The notes beneath the pieces were generated by a model that worked only from the letters and a program-made list of their open reading frames with translations, was not told the origin of the DNA and made no database searches. The position numbers and the translations under genes are program-made. DNA of 64,000 nucleotides from Planctomycetaceae bacterium (GTDB lineage Bacteria; Planctomycetota; Planctomycetia; Pirellulales; Pirellulaceae): assembly GCA_021298315.1 (NCBI GenBank), contig JAJTFC010000001.1:35845-99844 (forward strand), written 5' to 3'. Shown here piece after piece: positions 17,359 through 26,651 of this stretch (position 1 is its first letter; every line of letters begins with the position of its first letter).

Positions 17359-17805
17359 GATTTCCGCTGATTACTCTAGCAATTCCTCAAGACCAGAAAA
17401 CCTCTGCTAAGAGTCTGTCCAAACCTCCAAAAAATCTGCCACTCAATCTTAGATTTTATTTTTCGGGTAAATCCCGATGCGGGTTCCATACTAAGCGAAC
17501 ATCAAGCGCGTTAGCTTACCAATTAGGATGCACCATACGCCATTGCCCGATCATCTGTAACAATTGGTAAAGTCCTCCCGAGGGATATCTTGAGAAGAGT
17601 TCCTTGCCTAAAGCTAAAAACCCTGTATTTTTCCTGTTCGGATAGTCGATCCCAACGCCCATGGATGTTGCCAGGAGTGATTGGGATAATCGAAAATTCA
17701 TGAACTCCAAGAAAGGCTATCCGTTGCCAACAATACCTTTGGCAGTCATACTGATAGGGAAGCCCTTCGGGAAATACTCACTTGTCTCAAATTTGACCAC
17801 CAACT
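17359..17805. other. 447-bp intergenic region between divergent genes
   Basis: This gap separates the minus-strand FHA gene from the plus-strand sugar transferase gene, so it should hold both promoters. I see no tRNA-like T-loop, no convincing terminator and no repeat. A 64-codon minus-strand frame (17516-17710) and an 84-codon plus-strand frame (17661-17915) exist but neither shows a domain, a Shine-Dalgarno or composition that would support a gene. Confidence 0.5.
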
Positions 17806-18693
17806 ATGTCAGAACCCGTGGCCTTGAATTCTCCAGAAGTTTTCCACGACAGCACTCGAAGTCACGGCAATTACGAGAACCTCAAGTTGTCGGCTGCTCC
17901 AAAAAATCCTTTTGACATTCCCGAGGAACTCCGGGGCGAAGAAATCGCTCCTGGCGTTTTGGAAACCCTTGACGTTACGGCTTATCACGACTGGAAGCGT
18001 TTGTGGGAATTTCCGCTCGCACTGGTACTTGCTGTGCCTGCATTGACAGTGACCGGCTTGCTTTGGGTTGTCGTTAAACTTACCAGCAAGGGGCCTGGGA
18101 TCTATGCCCAGAAGCGAAGTGGTAAAGACGGTCGCGAATTCACGATGTACAAGCTCAGAAGCATGCGCGTGGATGCCGAGAAGAATGGGATCCAATGGTG
18201 CGCAGGCGATGCCGACAATCGAATCACCCCGCTTGGGTACTGGCTCAGGAAACTCCATCTCGACGAACTCCCTCAAATCATCAATGTTCTCAATGGCGAC
18301 ATGTCCTTTTGTGGCCCCCGGCCAGAAAGACCCGAAATCGTCCAGCATCTTGAGAAATGCGTTCCCTACTATCGCTCACGGCTAAAGGTGCGTCCGGGAA
18401 TAACTGGATTTGCACAAATCAATCTTCCCGCTGATAGCGACACCGTGTCGGTAATGAAAAAACAGACCCTTGATCTCGATTACATCGAGAATGCATCGTT
18501 GAGCGCAGATGTCCGAATGGTTGGATGTACGGCACTTCGTCTGGTGGGTGTTCCAGGACGCCTTGCAACAAAAGTCGCCGGATTAGTAAGAAGTCCCGAG
18601 AGCTCCAAGTTCAGCAATTACTACATCGATCTCTGGCAACGGTGTGAAGCCTTCAAAAAGGACAAGTCTCGGAGCGAGGAAACATCCTCATAG
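17806..18693 (+). CDS. Undecaprenyl-phosphate sugar transferase (exopolysaccharide initiation)
   Basis: A 295-residue bacterial sugar transferase of the WcaJ/WbaP C-terminal type, which places the first sugar phosphate on undecaprenyl phosphate at the inner membrane. One hydrophobic helix (FPLALVLAVPALTVTGLLWV, about 65-85) is followed by the catalytic domain: KGPGIYAQKRSGKDGREFTMYKLRSM, the LHLDELPQIINVLNGDMS motif and GPRPERPE. It lacks the four-helix N-terminal half of full-length members, so it is the short form. The next gene, a polysaccharide deacetylase, follows at once. Its Shine-Dalgarno overlaps this gene's TAG stop, pointing to translational coupling. Confidence 0.92.
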   Translation: MSEPVALNSPEVFHDSTRSHGNYENLKLSAAPKNPFDIPEELRGEEIAPGVLETLDVTAYHDWKRLWEFPLALVLAVPALTVTGLLWVVVKLTSKGPGIYAQKRSGKDGREFTMYKLRSMRVDAEKNGIQWCAGDADNRITPLGYWLRKLHLDELPQIINVLNGDMSFCGPRPERPEIVQHLEKCVPYYRSRLKVRPGITGFAQINLPADSDTVSVMKKQTLDLDYIENASLSADVRMVGCTALRLVGVPGRLATKVAGLVRSPESSKFSNYYIDLWQRCEAFKKDKSRSEETSS

Positions 18694-18695
18694 GA

Positions 18696-18707
18696 GAAGC
18701 TTCGATT
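18696..18707 (+). promoter_or_regulatory. Shine-Dalgarno and probable ATT start of the polysaccharide deacetylase gene
   Basis: The sequence TAGGAGAAGCTTCGATT (18691-18707) holds the stop of the sugar transferase, an AGGAG ribosome site and, eight bases later, an ATT in the deacetylase frame. Between the preceding in-frame stop at 18645 and the conserved DVEDYY motif there is no ATG, GTG or TTG. The ATT at 18705 is therefore the best start. Confidence 0.65.
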
Positions 18708-19565
18708 CGCTCTGAGCCCAAGCATATATTCTCGATCGATGTCGAGGATTATTACCACGTATCGAACTTTGATTCGATAGCTCCCCGCGATAGTTGGCCC
18801 CATTGGGAACAACGTGTCGAGGCAAACACAAACCGTATGCTCGATCTTCTCGAGAGAAAATCGATCAAATCTTTTTGCTATTTTCTCGGATGGGTCGCCG
18901 AGCGATACCCAGATCTGGTGCGAAGGGCGGTGTCCCAAGGCCATGTCATTGGGTCTCACACCTACTGGCATCGAATGATCTACCAGCACACTCCAACTTC
19001 GCTTCATCTCGATCTTGGGATGGCCAATGGAATACTTTCTCAATTAGCCAATTACCCAATACGACACTTTCGAGCTCCGACATTTTCAATCACTAAAAAA
19101 TCCGCTTGGGCTGTCGCTATTCTCAAACAGCACGGTTTCGAACACGACAGCAGTGTCGTTCCAATCCGGCATGACCGCTACGGTGTGCCTGACTCGCCGT
19201 TGGACTCCTATTACCTAAAAAGTGGTGGTCAGGAAATCGCAGAGCATCCGGTGAGCGTTCTTAGCTCGACTCTCTATCGATTGCCAATAGGTGGCGGCGG
19301 GTACTTTCGTATTTTCCCCTGGTGGTTTACCCGTTGGGCCCTACGCAAAATCGAAAAATCTGGTCGCACGATTCATTTCTATATCCATCCTTGGGAAATC
19401 GACCCCGAACAACCCATCGCACACCAACTCAGCAGATTTTCGAGATTCCGTCACTACCGCAATCTCCATCGTTGCTACGAGCGTCTCGAAAAGCTCTTTG
19501 ATACGTTCTCATTTGGAAACCTCGATTTGCCCACTCCAAAGGGTAGCTACCTACTCGACGGATAG
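18705..19565 (+). CDS. Polysaccharide deacetylase (exopolysaccharide / NodB-type)
   Basis: A 286-residue carbohydrate esterase 4 (NodB) protein of the group linked to exopolysaccharide loci. The N-terminus HIFSIDVEDYYHVSNF carries the motif-1 acidic residues. GSHTYWH holds the metal-binding His pair of motif 2, HFRAPTFSI is motif 3, and IHFYIHPWEIDPEQP is the C-terminal motif typical of this subgroup. An ORF search limited to ATG would start at 18837 and lose the catalytic DVED segment. The real start is therefore upstream, most likely ATT 18705 behind AGGAG. It is coupled to the sugar transferase and probably modifies the polymer that enzyme initiates. Confidence 0.85.
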   Translation: MRSEPKHIFSIDVEDYYHVSNFDSIAPRDSWPHWEQRVEANTNRMLDLLERKSIKSFCYFLGWVAERYPDLVRRAVSQGHVIGSHTYWHRMIYQHTPTSLHLDLGMANGILSQLANYPIRHFRAPTFSITKKSAWAVAILKQHGFEHDSSVVPIRHDRYGVPDSPLDSYYLKSGGQEIAEHPVSVLSSTLYRLPIGGGGYFRIFPWWFTRWALRKIEKSGRTIHFYIHPWEIDPEQPIAHQLSRFSRFRHYRNLHRCYERLEKLFDTFSFGNLDLPTPKGSYLLDG

Positions 19566-20569
19566 AGAATTCTAGCCAGTTCCACGAGCAGTTTCTCAAG
19601 ATCGCCATAGTAAGCCTCTTGTGTCATCGCTGCCTTTTTATCTCGCAACGCATCGATTTGATTTTCAATCTCCGTTATCTTGTCTTTGTCCGTCTTCGCA
19701 AGCAACTTGGTTCCCTTTGGTTCGACAAGCCAAATGCGTCGAGCTAATTCTCCATCAGCGATGCCCTTCTCCGGTCGTTTGATTGGTCGCAAGCCACGAA
19801 AGAAATCCATGCTCGTTCCCTTGCCATCCCCGTTGTCATCAAAGATCGGATGCTCGGTAGCGAGCAACTTCTTTTCCTGATAATATCGCTCGGTCTTTCG
19901 ACTTGCGGCGACATACGCCTCCAAAACTGAAATCGAATCGTCGTGATCCAAGTCCGAGGTGATGTCCCCGAGGCTTTGAGCAAAATAACCTCCGAACCGT
20001 GAGAAATTTGTCTCCGAGCCGCTTTTGGTCGCAGTGATGACCACTCGATCTGGTCCTGCCAGACTAGCTAAAAAGGGCCCCGAACTCGATGCGCAGACTG
20101 CAATCATCCAACGGTGCTTGGATCCTTTTAGCCACTGTCCCAACTCCATCGATGATACGTCAGCCCCCCTTAAATTGAACTTTGCTACTTTTCCGTCATA
20201 GGTTCCGTGACCTATGAGCACAAGCCAGCAGGTACTCGGTTCATCCATGCCCTCTACCGAGGAAATCCATCGACGCAAGCGATCTCGATCTTCTTGCCTT
20301 TGATCCCCCTGATCCAAATCGTTGGCTCCTGCCTCACCTATCCAAACAGGCAATAGGCCTTCTGTGGTCTTTAGCCATTGGCTGCGCCATTCCTGAAACA
20401 TCTCTCCATACTCGGACTCCCCAGGTGCCCCAATCACAATGCATACAGTCGATTGGGGATCACTAGCATTGAGAATCCTGCCAGTCTGAATCCCCCAAAT
20501 TAGCAGCAGCATACTGATACGAACCAAAAACCCTAGATTCGCTCTTCGAAGGTAGCTAAGCCAAACCAT
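19547..20569 (-). CDS. Clan CD (caspase/legumain-like) peptidase-like exported protein
   Basis: Start ATG 20569 is fixed by GGAGG seven bases upstream, inside the preceding gene; a longer frame to 20614 is unlikely. An N-terminal hydrophobic segment (FLVRISMLLLIWGI) exports or anchors it. The core reads like a C13/C14 fold: a strand ending in LVLIGHGTYDG (candidate catalytic His121) and a second ending in WMIAVCASSSGPF (candidate Cys159), the spacing expected for clan CD proteases. A later DDNGDGKG stretch could bind calcium, and the C-terminal 60 residues are helical. It is the last gene of the DUF4159-MoxR-DUF58-BatA operon. Peptidase activity is inferred from the His/Cys pair only. Confidence 0.7.
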   Translation of the reverse strand: MVWLSYLRRANLGFLVRISMLLLIWGIQTGRILNASDPQSTVCIVIGAPGESEYGEMFQEWRSQWLKTTEGLLPVWIGEAGANDLDQGDQRQEDRDRLRRWISSVEGMDEPSTCWLVLIGHGTYDGKVAKFNLRGADVSSMELGQWLKGSKHRWMIAVCASSSGPFLASLAGPDRVVITATKSGSETNFSRFGGYFAQSLGDITSDLDHDDSISVLEAYVAASRKTERYYQEKKLLATEHPIFDDNGDGKGTSMDFFRGLRPIKRPEKGIADGELARRIWLVEPKGTKLLAKTDKDKITEIENQIDALRDKKAAMTQEAYYGDLEKLLVELARILYPSSR

Positions 20570-22973
20570 GACGACGCCTCCACCACCATTCGATTGCCAA
20601 GCAACCGATCGCAAATCCCAATAGCCAAGGTGTATGCCACAGTGGCGACGTACGATTCTGAGTAAATCTCAATTGATCGATTGGTATTTTGTTCCTTATG
20701 GATTCTAAAGAACCATATGGGATCAACTCCCCACCGCTGGATTCGGCAATCGAAACAAGGGACTCTTGATCGATGCTGATGTTGGCGAGTTCCTCAGCCT
20801 CTGGCTCGTACACAAAAGCCATCTGAGAGTGGCCGATGACACTTCCATCAGGTTCACAGGCCCGTGCTGTGACATGGTATACACCACTGTCTCGCATGAG
20901 AAAACTCGTCTGGTATAAACCAGCGTTTTCCAGGGATGGAGTACCTTTGGTTTTCATCGACTCGCCCTCGGGCGGTTTGATTTCGATCTCGACAAGTGCG
21001 TTATCCATCGAGGCAAATCCTTGGTCTCTAACTTGCACATCGATCAATCGTCTTGAATTCTGCTTCGCGTCGATCCGACCCGTCATTTGAACTCTGCGAG
21101 GAATATCGACGATCAAGCCTCGAATCAGTTGCCTCCACCCTTGATAAAAGGGACTGACATTTTCCTGGGTATTCATCATGGCCCAACGCCATAAGTCACC
21201 TACCATCAAGGAACCTGTGGTCCCTTTGCCGAACTTTTGAACCACCAGCAAAGGTGCTTTTTGTCCATCGGGCAACTGTCCCTCGGCAAGCACTCTTGCC
21301 CCAGCCTTGATCTGACTGGTTCTATTCCACACCTGAAAAACAGGCATTTGATCCAACCGTTTGCGTTCGTCGAGTTCGTTGTCATGCAAGCGTAAGTAAG
21401 GTTGCAACCAACCTTCACGCGATAGCTGATAGCGAATAGTATCTGGAGCTTCTTGCTCTATGTTCGGAATGTCCATCTGAGGCTCTTGTGGATCTCCGTA
21501 AACGGGTAGCAACTGACCAAGCACCGAATCGCGAAAACTCCGTCCTCGCATGCTTTCTTGACCCCCAAGCATCAATAGTGTGCCACCCCGCTGTGAAACG
21601 AATTGTCTAAGCAATTGCAACTGATCGACGGTGAAAAACTCCGTCTCCAAATCATCGATAATAACCATCGAATAAGCATAAAGTTCCTGGATGTCCTTGG
21701 GGAATCCACTTGCTAACTCCTCTTTTCCTGCGACACCGAGCCTCGCAAAGACCGGCTCGTTGTACTTCTCCTTCTCCTCGTCTGAAATATCCTCAAAACC
21801 GGAAAATAGAGGGTTTGTATCGCCGCTGCCTTTCCCTCGAAAACTAAACTTGGGCTGCTTTTTTGCGATCCGTACCAGTGCCGACATGGACACCTCGGCA
21901 TCGTCACTCAATGCACGCTGAAGAAATTTGAACTCCCAATTCGGTCTGCCTGATAGGTAGAGAATTCGATAGGGTCCCATGGCACGGTCAACAGCCACAA
22001 AACGACGATTGTTGTCGAGCGTCATTTCCAGGCCAGGAATCTCTCTCAAAGATCGGCATGCGAGCATGTAGCCCTGAGAACCATTTTCCTTGGGTCGAAA
22101 CTGGAACCGAAACACCGGCCTTTTCGAACTCGATGTTAGCTCAATAACTTGCGTTTGAAGCACCGTTTGATTCATATCCTCCAAACGGACTTCAACCCTT
22201 TCCGAAGCCAACCCGCGATGTCCAAGGCTCGCTGAAATCGTGACCGGAGCGGTTTCGAAATCACTTGTCTGAACACTGACATCCTGAATCCATAAATCTC
22301 GCCTCTGGTCTCCTTGAGGGGGTATCAGCACAGGAAAAACGGGAGTCTTCGCGTTAGCGATTTCCTTGGCTGCTTCTTGAAAGCCTATCCTATTGGTACT
22401 TCGTCCATCGGTTATCAAGACAATGGCTGCAGGAGGCTCTGACACGTATCGTGACTTAAGCGTTGCAATGGCCCCTTGTATGTTCGATGAGTACTGGGAT
22501 CCGTTCCACCCCTTAAAATCATCCACGGAATTCAATTGGTCTGCAAAAAGATACTTGCGAATCCTATATTGCGTTCCGAGCTCCTCAAGCCAATGTGCAT
22601 CGTCTGCGATAACCTTTGAGAAACTCTCAAGCAGATCCTCTTGCTCCTTTTCCACCCCGGTAGGTGAAAGATCCCGATCCGCAGAACCCGGCCTCTGATA
22701 CAAAGCCCTCATCGATCGGCTGTTGTCCAGAAGTACGGCAATTGTGTTGGCTTGCGACTTTGGCACCGTTGTGGTGCGTATCGGATCCAAGAGACAAAAA
22801 CACATGATGCCAAGCCCCAGTGAGCGAATCAATGCTCCTATCCACCGAACCTTGGGTGACTGCGCTGGTTGATACGACGACCAACCCGCCAAGCTCAAGA
22901 GGGCCCAAAGCAAGATTACCGCAGGGGCCCAGGCCCCCTTTGTAAATAAAATTCCATCCACCCAATGGCTCAC
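20556..22973 (-). CDS. Membrane protein with von Willebrand A domain (BatA/glutamine-amidotransferase-like)
   Basis: 805 residues. Two or three N-terminal hydrophobic helices (AVILLWALLSLAGW, LIRSLGLGIMCFCLL) come before a VWA domain with the MIDAS motif DNSRS in IAVLLDNSRSM near residue 85, and a strand IVLITDGRSTN. The middle resembles the class I glutamine-amidotransferase-like fold found in such proteins (YRILYLSGRPNWEFKFL, MVIIDDLETEFF, GGTLLMLGG), without an obvious catalytic Cys. A final membrane helix (LLGFAIGCLAIEWWW) ends the protein. Its start overlaps the previous gene's stop by 4 bp. It is part of the seven-gene operon and probably works with the BatA-like protein at the inner membrane. 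Confidence 0.8.
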   Translation of the reverse strand: MSHWVDGILFTKGAWAPAVILLWALLSLAGWSSYQPAQSPKVRWIGALIRSLGLGIMCFCLLDPIRTTTVPKSQANTIAVLLDNSRSMRALYQRPGSADRDLSPTGVEKEQEDLLESFSKVIADDAHWLEELGTQYRIRKYLFADQLNSVDDFKGWNGSQYSSNIQGAIATLKSRYVSEPPAAIVLITDGRSTNRIGFQEAAKEIANAKTPVFPVLIPPQGDQRRDLWIQDVSVQTSDFETAPVTISASLGHRGLASERVEVRLEDMNQTVLQTQVIELTSSSKRPVFRFQFRPKENGSQGYMLACRSLREIPGLEMTLDNNRRFVAVDRAMGPYRILYLSGRPNWEFKFLQRALSDDAEVSMSALVRIAKKQPKFSFRGKGSGDTNPLFSGFEDISDEEKEKYNEPVFARLGVAGKEELASGFPKDIQELYAYSMVIIDDLETEFFTVDQLQLLRQFVSQRGGTLLMLGGQESMRGRSFRDSVLGQLLPVYGDPQEPQMDIPNIEQEAPDTIRYQLSREGWLQPYLRLHDNELDERKRLDQMPVFQVWNRTSQIKAGARVLAEGQLPDGQKAPLLVVQKFGKGTTGSLMVGDLWRWAMMNTQENVSPFYQGWRQLIRGLIVDIPRRVQMTGRIDAKQNSRRLIDVQVRDQGFASMDNALVEIEIKPPEGESMKTKGTPSLENAGLYQTSFLMRDSGVYHVTARACEPDGSVIGHSQMAFVYEPEAEELANISIDQESLVSIAESSGGELIPYGSLESIRNKIPIDQLRFTQNRTSPLWHTPWLLGFAIGCLAIEWWWRRRHGLA

Positions 22974-25900
22974 TTGGACTGCTCTCCTCCGAGTCTCTCA
23001 AAATAGCGATCCAACTCCGATCGAAACTTTTCTGGCACAGGGTCGCGATCCAACGGAATCAACTCATTCTGCTTGGCCGTCTTTCGCACCAGCTCCTCTT
23101 GAACCTTGCGTTGCAATTCCTTAAGCGGATTCGATACCATCTTCTTGACTAGATCCCATTGGGGTTCTTTCGAATGCCTTTTGTATTCCATACGAAATTC
23201 CCTCGCCGCCTCGCGAACGCGCGTTGCCTGAGCTTTCAACTCCGTATCGCGTACTAATTCCTCGATATCTCGCAATTGATCGGTCCACCTCGCATAATCC
23301 TCTCCCATCAGTGGTGCACGGAGTTCAGTTCCGCCAGAGCCTTGATCCTCCGAAATCCGTTGCCTGAGCTGCTCTAACACGCTCTGGCCCCCAGTGTTCT
23401 GGCCCCCAGTGTTCTGGCCCCCAGTGTTCTGGCCCTCAGTGTTCTGGCCCTGTTCGCTCTGACGCTGAGCGTTTTTCGCCTGAGAATCGCCAGGCGGATC
23501 GCCCGGTGAGACTCCTTCCTGGGCTTGTCCCTCCCGGGGTTGCCCCTCCTGCGGTTGCCCCTCCTGGGGTTGTCCGGCTCGTGATTGCTCTCTTTGTGGA
23601 CTCTCAGATTGCGATTCCTTATTTGGAGTTCGCTGCGTGAATTCCTGCTCGATGGCGCGATTGGCTTGCTCCAATTCCTGCAGTGCCCTTTTGAGCGACT
23701 CTTCCTCAGACCCTAAAACGCTCTGGCTCGATCGTTGAATTTTATCTTTGAGTCCTTGCAAATCCTTACTGACTTCTTTGGACTCTTCGACCGCAGGCTG
23801 ATCCATACCCCGCTCGATCATCATCGGAATGCGTTCGAGTCGCTGCTGCGTCGGCTGTTGGTTAGCCTCTCGATAGGTTTCATAAAGCTGCTCAGCCAAA
23901 AGAGCTTCGCTACCTTCTGCCCGCTGGACGGTCTCTTTGATTTGCTCGAGCAACTCGACGTAATCTTGCTTCTGATCCTTCCAAGCCTCTAGGGTTTGCT
24001 GCTGAGTCGAAGGCTCCTGATTCAATTCCGAATCACTCCGCAGAAGAGATTCACGGGGCTCTATGTTCTTGTTTGGCGATTGTTCTCTTTCAGACGTCCC
24101 CTCTGCGGTTATTCCCGATTGCTCGGCTAGTTTCCGTTCTAATTGCGATTGCTTCTGCGCAAGCTTCTCCGCCTGTTTAACGAGGCTTTCGACATCTCTT
24201 TGCAAAGCTTCAGAACTTTGCTCCCTGAGCTTTTCCCTCGTCTCCTCAACATTTTGCTGGGCTCGCGTACCAGAATTGAGTGCCGCCGCTGGCGCAGAGT
24301 CCCTTAGCTGCTGCTGGCTCTCTTGCATCTGTTGGCGTGCACTCTCGATGGCTTGCCGCGATTCTTCGAGAGCGTTCCTTGTTTCCGACTCGTTCATTCG
24401 CTCTATCAATTCGTCGGCATCTTGAACCAACTCTTGCTGCTCTTCCCTTAGCCGATCAAGTCTCTCCTGCAACTCCTTCTTGGCCTCTTGGTCTTTTGCG
24501 GCTTGAAGGGCCAAATCAAGTTCCCGAACTTGCTCATTGAGATCTTGCTGCCGGCGGGCGAGCTCGTCCAATCGATTCATGACCTGCCGGATCTGGCGTT
24601 CAGCAGGTGACTCCTCGGACATCGGTTGCGACTCTTCTTCGTAACGACTGGGGTCTTGCTCAAGCTGCAATTGTTCAATTTGCTGTTGGCGATTGCGTTG
24701 GCTGGAGGACTGCGACCGTTGGTTTTGAGATTGCTGTTGCTGATTTTGTGTAACCTCATGCTCGCGGGCGCGTAGTCTAAGTAGTCCCTCATAAGCCGCC
24801 CGCATCGACTTGATCGCATCTCGCAAACCGATCGACTCTGAATTTGCTTCAATGGACTGGAGATCCCTGAGAGCTTCCCCCATGTTGGCTTGCAACTGCA
24901 AAAGATCTTGAAGTGATTCAGGGCTTTGCAAATCCTCTTTGAGCTTCTCACTCTGCTCGATCGCTTGCTGTTGCGAATCTTCGACAACCTGCACCTTTTC
25001 CAAAAATTCCTGCGATTGTGGCTCCTTTGAATTGCCCGTACCGCGAAGAAGATTCCAAGTTGCGGTAATGATCTTCTTTTGAAGTTCGGCCAACTCCTCG
25101 GCCTGCTGGGCACCTGGGGATCCCCCTTGCTGTTGTTGCTGCTGTTGCCGCTGCTGAGTGGCCGATGCATCACCTTCTCGAAACAGCTCCTCAAAGGGCC
25201 GGATCTCCGCAAAAAACATTTCACTATCGACTCTGCGCGGTTGCCCGTTTCGATCCAAGTCTTCAGTCCAAAAGTGGTAAGTGACCAACTGATCCGCCTT
25301 GGCTTGCATCGCTTCAAGGTCAATCAAATGCATCAGATCGCGTTTCTTCTTGGCGATATCGCTTTCTCCAGTTGCTGGTAACTCAATCTCGTTGGGCTCA
25401 TTATCCCCAATCGATATGCTGATACCCGCGCGCTGGATTCCAAAGTCATCTTGCACTTTCGCTCCCACCATCATCTCTTGGATCGGAGATACCCTCTGGT
25501 CAGACGCAGAAGTCAGCTTCAATTCCGGTTCGCGATTCGGGATCACCTTGACGATGAACTCTTCGGACATCTTTTCTGTCCTTCCCTGCTGATCTACAAG
25601 TTCAAGACGATAGCGATTAGAACCGGTTGGTGTTTCTTCAATACGGTAATTCGTCGGATCCTCGGATAAGGGAGCAAGCTGGGTGGTCTTCCCGTTCTCA
25701 TCAATCCACTGAGCCGACGCAACCTCTTTGTTCAGCTTCAAATCCCAAACAACCTGAGCTCCATCAACCACAGAGACTCGGCGGGTGTTGATCACCCTTT
25801 TATCCTCTTGCTGAGCATAAGACGGCGATTGGATCAAGGCATCGCTTTGAACCACGCTCGGATGCTCAAAGATCTCAATCGAAAATGATTCGCTCTGCTT

Positions 25901-26641
25901 GGTGTCGCTCTCAACGCGATACCGAAACGACTCCTTTACCTTCCTAAGTATTCCGCTGGCAATCGGATCTTTTAGACTCCGTTGCAAACTGATATTTTGC
26001 GTCGCGTCTCCAGCTTCCTCAACCACCAGACGGACGTCTTCAGCGAATTCATCGGGGAAGCGAACCGTTACGAGGAGATCGGCTCCTTTTTCAATCTGTG
26101 CATCTCCTGGTTCAACTTGCCAGTCCACAAGCAATTCGCGTTTGCCACCGGATGACGGTCCAACGCTTTTGAATTTGCCTGGCATCATCCATGGAAGCGA
26201 GACGGTCGTTAGTAGCAAAATCCATTGAATGCACCATAGAAAGGAAAGCCGACCACGCGGAACAATCTGGTTCCATTCCGTCCTCTTAGCATGGGAGAGA
26301 GTCTCTTCAATAAGTTTCCGTCTAAGGAACTCAGAAGTGTTCGGATTGGCAGGCTCGATGGCTGTCAATAACTTCTCGTCGAGTTCGGGGAACTGGCCTT
26401 CAATCCGCTCGGCCAGTGCTCGCAAATCACGATATCCAAAACGACTCCATACCAACAGAAGGCCAGCCCCTACGAGGATCAATCCGATCAAGAGACGGTA
26501 AGGAACCCCGAGCCCTTGACGAAAAGCAGTAATAATCCCGATCAAGAGCACAGACCAGAAAGCAATCAGCAATAAAGCCAGTATCTGACTTCGAAGTCGT
26601 TTTGCCAGTTGCACTAAGCGATGTTGAATCATTCGATCCAT
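22970..26641 (-). CDS. Large membrane protein with long Gln/Glu-rich coiled coil (DUF4175-like)
   Basis: Start ATG 26641 is chosen over a longer frame to 26722 because TAGGAG lies seven bases upstream and the previous gene's stop lies just before it (1,223 residues). Two N-terminal membrane helices (ILALLLIAFWSVLLIGII, YRLLIGLILVGAGLLLVW) precede a beta-rich extracytoplasmic part (about 150-480, repeated Ig-like strands). From about 490 to 1,100 there is an extreme Gln/Glu/Arg-rich coiled coil. It contains two minisatellite-encoded stretches (GQNTGGQNTGG and GQPQEGQPQEG types). A conserved helical end follows. The overall plan resembles DUF4175-type proteins of BatA operons; that label is tentative. 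It is coupled by a 4-bp overlap to the downstream VWA gene. Confidence 0.75.
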   Translation of the reverse strand: MDRMIQHRLVQLAKRLRSQILALLLIAFWSVLLIGIITAFRQGLGVPYRLLIGLILVGAGLLLVWSRFGYRDLRALAERIEGQFPELDEKLLTAIEPANPNTSEFLRRKLIEETLSHAKRTEWNQIVPRGRLSFLWCIQWILLLTTVSLPWMMPGKFKSVGPSSGGKRELLVDWQVEPGDAQIEKGADLLVTVRFPDEFAEDVRLVVEEAGDATQNISLQRSLKDPIASGILRKVKESFRYRVESDTKQSESFSIEIFEHPSVVQSDALIQSPSYAQQEDKRVINTRRVSVVDGAQVVWDLKLNKEVASAQWIDENGKTTQLAPLSEDPTNYRIEETPTGSNRYRLELVDQQGRTEKMSEEFIVKVIPNREPELKLTSASDQRVSPIQEMMVGAKVQDDFGIQRAGISISIGDNEPNEIELPATGESDIAKKKRDLMHLIDLEAMQAKADQLVTYHFWTEDLDRNGQPRRVDSEMFFAEIRPFEELFREGDASATQQRQQQQQQQGGSPGAQQAEELAELQKKIITATWNLLRGTGNSKEPQSQEFLEKVQVVEDSQQQAIEQSEKLKEDLQSPESLQDLLQLQANMGEALRDLQSIEANSESIGLRDAIKSMRAAYEGLLRLRAREHEVTQNQQQQSQNQRSQSSSQRNRQQQIEQLQLEQDPSRYEEESQPMSEESPAERQIRQVMNRLDELARRQQDLNEQVRELDLALQAAKDQEAKKELQERLDRLREEQQELVQDADELIERMNESETRNALEESRQAIESARQQMQESQQQLRDSAPAAALNSGTRAQQNVEETREKLREQSSEALQRDVESLVKQAEKLAQKQSQLERKLAEQSGITAEGTSEREQSPNKNIEPRESLLRSDSELNQEPSTQQQTLEAWKDQKQDYVELLEQIKETVQRAEGSEALLAEQLYETYREANQQPTQQRLERIPMMIERGMDQPAVEESKEVSKDLQGLKDKIQRSSQSVLGSEEESLKRALQELEQANRAIEQEFTQRTPNKESQSESPQREQSRAGQPQEGQPQEGQPREGQAQEGVSPGDPPGDSQAKNAQRQSEQGQNTEGQNTGGQNTGGQNTGGQSVLEQLRQRISEDQGSGGTELRAPLMGEDYARWTDQLRDIEELVRDTELKAQATRVREAAREFRMEYKRHSKEPQWDLVKKMVSNPLKELQRKVQEELVRKTAKQNELIPLDRDPVPEKFRSELDRYFERLGGEQSK
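23384..23450 (-). repeat. 15-bp coding minisatellite (GQNTG repeat)
   Basis: Four consecutive 15-bp units on the plus strand (CTGGCCCCCAGTGTT, the fourth with one change) begin at 23384, 23399, 23414 and 23429, with a partial fifth. They encode GQNTG-type pentapeptides inside the coiled-coil protein. The near-identity of units at DNA level indicates recent expansion. Confidence 0.85.
23519..23580 (-). repeat. 15-bp coding repeat (GQPQE type)
   Basis: About four degenerate 15-bp units of the kind GGTTGCCCCTCCTG read on the minus strand as EGQPQ, EGQPR and EGQAQ pentapeptides. They are in the same gene and the same period as the repeat at 23384 but differ in sequence, so two separate expansions seem to have happened in this linker. 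Confidence 0.7.
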
Positions 26642-26651
26642 GTTGGCTCTC

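Noticed and set aside
17516..17710. 64-codon minus-strand frame in the FHA-sugar transferase gap
   Set aside because: No ribosome site, membrane helix or recognisable motif, and length is within chance expectation.
23384..23450. Short regular repeat considered as a CRISPR or regulatory iteron
   Set aside because: The 15-bp units are in frame inside a large gene and encode a pentapeptide repeat.
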